Made by a program: the position numbers and the translations under genes
Notes under the pieces: generated by a model
The model's database searches: none
The model's input: the letters and a program-made list of their open reading frames with translations, nothing else
Told to the model about the DNA's origin: nothing
Shown: one piece after another, positions 61,332-64,000 of the stretch
Numbering within the stretch: the stretch's first letter is position 1
Layout: the number at the start of each line of letters is the position of its first letter
Origin: Sipunculus nudus
Lineage: Eukaryota > Annelida > Sipuncula > Golfingiida > Sipunculidae
Direction: 5' to 3'
NCBI GenBank assembly: GCA_026874595.1
Contig: CM049306.1
Location: 108,707,142-108,771,141 of the forward strand
Length of the DNA stretch: 64,000 nucleotides

Positions 61332-62507
61332 TAATTAACCGGAACAGGATAGGAAAAGGGGCGGCTCTGGCTTGTAGGATTGCTTTTCCTTTGGCGGAGG
61401 TATGCGCTCAACTGATTGTCATTCCGCTTAGATATTAAATCACTTGATGGGGCCTGTCAAATGGGGAGTAACTGTAAGAAAAACAAGAATAAAATACGAA
61501 AGGAAACATACTTTATTTTAATTTAAACGAGGCAAATCATATACTACATCTGTGCGGTCCAGAAGATGCAAATACTTTGATATAGCATTAAATATATCTC
61601 TCTCTTAGAATGTTAACACAGAGTACTGCAGAGTACTTTACTAGACAATATTTGAGATGAATTGTCCCTACAAGTACTACAAATTCAAAGGTTATTTTCG
61701 TAAACTATAGGTATAAGGGTGTTTATTTAATGAGTTCTGCTCGGGAGTCTGTTGGGAAAAATCAGAATTTTAGTTGAACCGACTTATGAACAATTTTAGG
61801 GCAATAACTCTGTTCACAGATCAAAACAATTATTGTTTCAGACCCGAAAATTTGCAAACAATTAATAAGAGGCAAACCTGTTATCATACTTGCAATTATT
61901 CCTTCGAGTAATTAAGCAAAAGCTCTTTTTTTTCATTGATGAATGAATGTTACTTTCAACATGGCCTAATAACTAAACCACTTGTTGTATATCCTTCATA
62001 TATATGAAGGTGATTGAATATGCTTTGCATGTTTATTTCGGGGCTTGGTTCAATATCCTAATCAATATCCTTATATAATTAAGAAGTTAGAGACTTAAAC
62101 ATAATGAACTTTGTCAGACCACCAGTAAATATATTAAGTCAATTTATTAACATTATGCTTAAGTGTATACAAGAAATTAGAACTGAATTATTAGTTAGCA
62201 GCTTAAACATAATGCTTTTCCATAAATGTCGCTCTATTTTATCGCATTTTCTTAAACACTTTCATTTATTATTTATGCACCCATATCGATGTAAGGGGTG
62301 GTCCCAAAACATTTGAAAATATAACAATAATTTGACCTTTTGATTAACAATTTGGAGCGATAGTTAGATTGATATTTTGGGCAATGTTTTTTTAAAAAGG
62401 TATTTGTTATCAATTTTCTCGGCACGAAGATGTGATTACTTTTGTTCTTTAATACGGGATGTGGTATTTTTATGAAAATTGTGAAAATGACAATTTGAAG
62501 GTTGAAA

Positions 62508-62545
62508 CAAGGGACCTATGGGTCACGGCGCTCAGCTGTTATATA
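62508..62545 (-). repeat. Solo terminal fragment of the AGCTCAGCTGAC family
   Basis: ACAAGGGACCTATGGGTCAC followed by GGCGCTCAGCTG matches the complement of the 3' end of the REC8-intron element. Confidence 0.55.
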
Positions 62546-63067
62546 AGATAAAAAAATATGATTTTGAAATGAGGCACATGCTGGTTTTGTGTGGAAATTA
62601 ATATAAGCTGTATTATGAGTTGTTAGTGTTAAGCTTATGTATGATTTTGATAGTTTCTTTGGAGACAGGGAAGAGATTGATTTCATTTATTTTATTAACA
62701 AATGGAGTGCCACTGTCATACAGATTTTGACTTGGTCATATAACTGATAAGCAGCACATATAAGATCAAGAGTTTAACTATTTATTAAAATTTAATAACA
62801 AATATTGTGCCAAATATAATTTTTATTAAAAATAATAAGAGAATCATATGATTTTTTTAATAAAATATAACTGAAATGATTATTAAAATAATATTATAGA
62901 ATATATTCATGAATGCATTCATGAATACATTTTGAAAGTATTTGCACTGGTATTCAAATACTTTCATTTTTACCTGAATTCCCATTCTTATGCAAGAAAT
63001 TTTATAATGGCATGTCTGGTATTTATTCAGTTTTAGCCAAACAATGATGTTGAGAATCCAGAATATA

Positions 63068-63104
63068 AACAAAGGACCCATGGGTCACGACAACCAGCTT
63101 AAGT
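63068..63104 (-). repeat. Second solo terminal fragment of the AGCTCAGCTGAC family
   Basis: ACAAAGGACCCATGGGTCAC followed by GACAACCAGCTTAAG is a more diverged match to the same terminus, 560 bp from the previous one and in the same orientation. Confidence 0.45.
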
Positions 63105-64000
63105 TTGAAAATTTTGCAAATGCAAAATATGAAAAATATTCTATTGTAATGTTTTTTATTTATATAAGCATATGAGAAGCTAAGAGGAAAGGGCCCTCCT
63201 ACTTGGTTATAGTAAAGTTCTCAATATATGATTGCAAACTAATACTCTGACAAGACTGTCATGGAGAAAAACAGTAAAAGTTTTGAGATACTGTGATGCA
63301 TATGAAAAATTTCCAGATGGATAGGCAAGTTGACAGAATGGACTAATACCTTCATTTCACTTTCAAGGGAATAATGCATTTAAGTTTATATATTACAACA
63401 TGGCATCTACAAAATTATTCCTTGAATCCCTATTAAAACGTTTTGCACATTGGAGTTTTCAGTACATGCTTAATTTTATTCACCGAAATAAAATAAAAGA
63501 TTCAGTACATTTGATAAAATAAAACATCTTTTCAAATAAAGTATACACACTGTTGGTTGAATGAGGGACAAACAATATAATTATGCTAATTACAATCTCA
63601 GCTATAATTAATTAATGGAATTAATAGTCAATTTCACACCTGGTGAAGTTTTACTCTTCTGAAGTAAAGCATTACTTATCTGATGAACATCCACACTTTC
63701 ATAGCAATACATCACTTTGTGGACACAATTAAATGTGCACTTTAATCATTATAAACCTGGTGGTACAATACAAAATCTAAAATGTAGCATGTCCAAGAAT
63801 AAAATAAAATACAGAAAATTATAACATTCATCTAGTTTATGCACCAGCTGGGGGGGGGGGGGTGAGTGCAGGGCAGAGGGGAAGCCTGCTAGTAGTGGCC
63901 AAGCTGGGCCAAGGCAAGCTACCTGGGGTGGGTTACATAATGCAAGTGAAGGCTGTACTACTAGGTGGGCCAGATGTAAACAACACTTGACATGGTGTAT

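Larger units (their letters stand above)
61440..64000. other. AT-rich right end, no gene supported
   Basis: Open frames are short. The last ~150 bp (63850 onward) are GC-richer, with a run of about 13 G, and could be the edge of another gene or repeat cut by the window; I cannot tell which. Confidence 0.45.

Overview
The window is animal nuclear DNA. It has spliced genes with GT-AG introns, AT-rich non-coding sequence, tRNA-derived SINEs, degenerate LINEs, MITE-like elements and a very large satellite. The repeat flavour (elements opening AGCTCAGCTGAC and closing GACCCCTGGGTCAC, CCGTCC-rich elements, a SINE with an internal CCGGGTACTCCGG block) suggests a marine mollusc, probably a bivalve. 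That placement is inference from repeat style and not a species call.

Two convergent protein-coding genes can be reconstructed. On the + strand, positions 455-11088 hold the last eight visible exons of an alpha-kleisin cohesin subunit, most like meiotic REC8. Its 5' part lies outside the window. Its last intron (6347-11005) is about 88% repeats: a 20-bp minisatellite that begins inside the exon and re-copies the 5' splice site dozens of times, followed by a tandemly amplified transposable element (7521-10780).

On the - strand, positions 56152-15531 hold a complete four-exon gene for a secreted Spondin-2/mindin-like protein of about 380 residues: signal peptide, Spondin domain, one thrombospondin type-1 repeat and an unusually long Arg-rich tail. 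A TATA box lies about 135 bp upstream of its start codon. The gene spans 40.6 kb mainly because its last intron (28.3 kb) is about 95% one satellite array (16266-43264). The monomer is 37 bp with a short hairpin, arranged in higher-order repeats with offsets of 4084, 2296 and about 3636 bp.

Layout: 1-11.3 kb REC8-like gene; 11.3-15.5 kb intergenic, with a GC-rich 0.89-kb DNA transposon at 13419-14305; 15.5-56.3 kb spondin gene, whose introns also hold a 22-bp minisatellite, a LINE remnant, a SINE, a 1.83-kb hAT-type element with a perfect 8-bp target duplication, and an L2/CR1-like LINE 3' end; 56.3-64 kb AT-rich DNA with no gene I can support, but with several foldback or MITE-like elements, TA microsatellites and terminal fragments of the repeat family seen in the REC8 intron.

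The two genes are not functionally linked in any way I can see. I found no operon, CRISPR array, phage or defence system. The unusual biology here is repeat expansion inside genes: a satellite filling an intron, and minisatellites that start at or next to splice donors.
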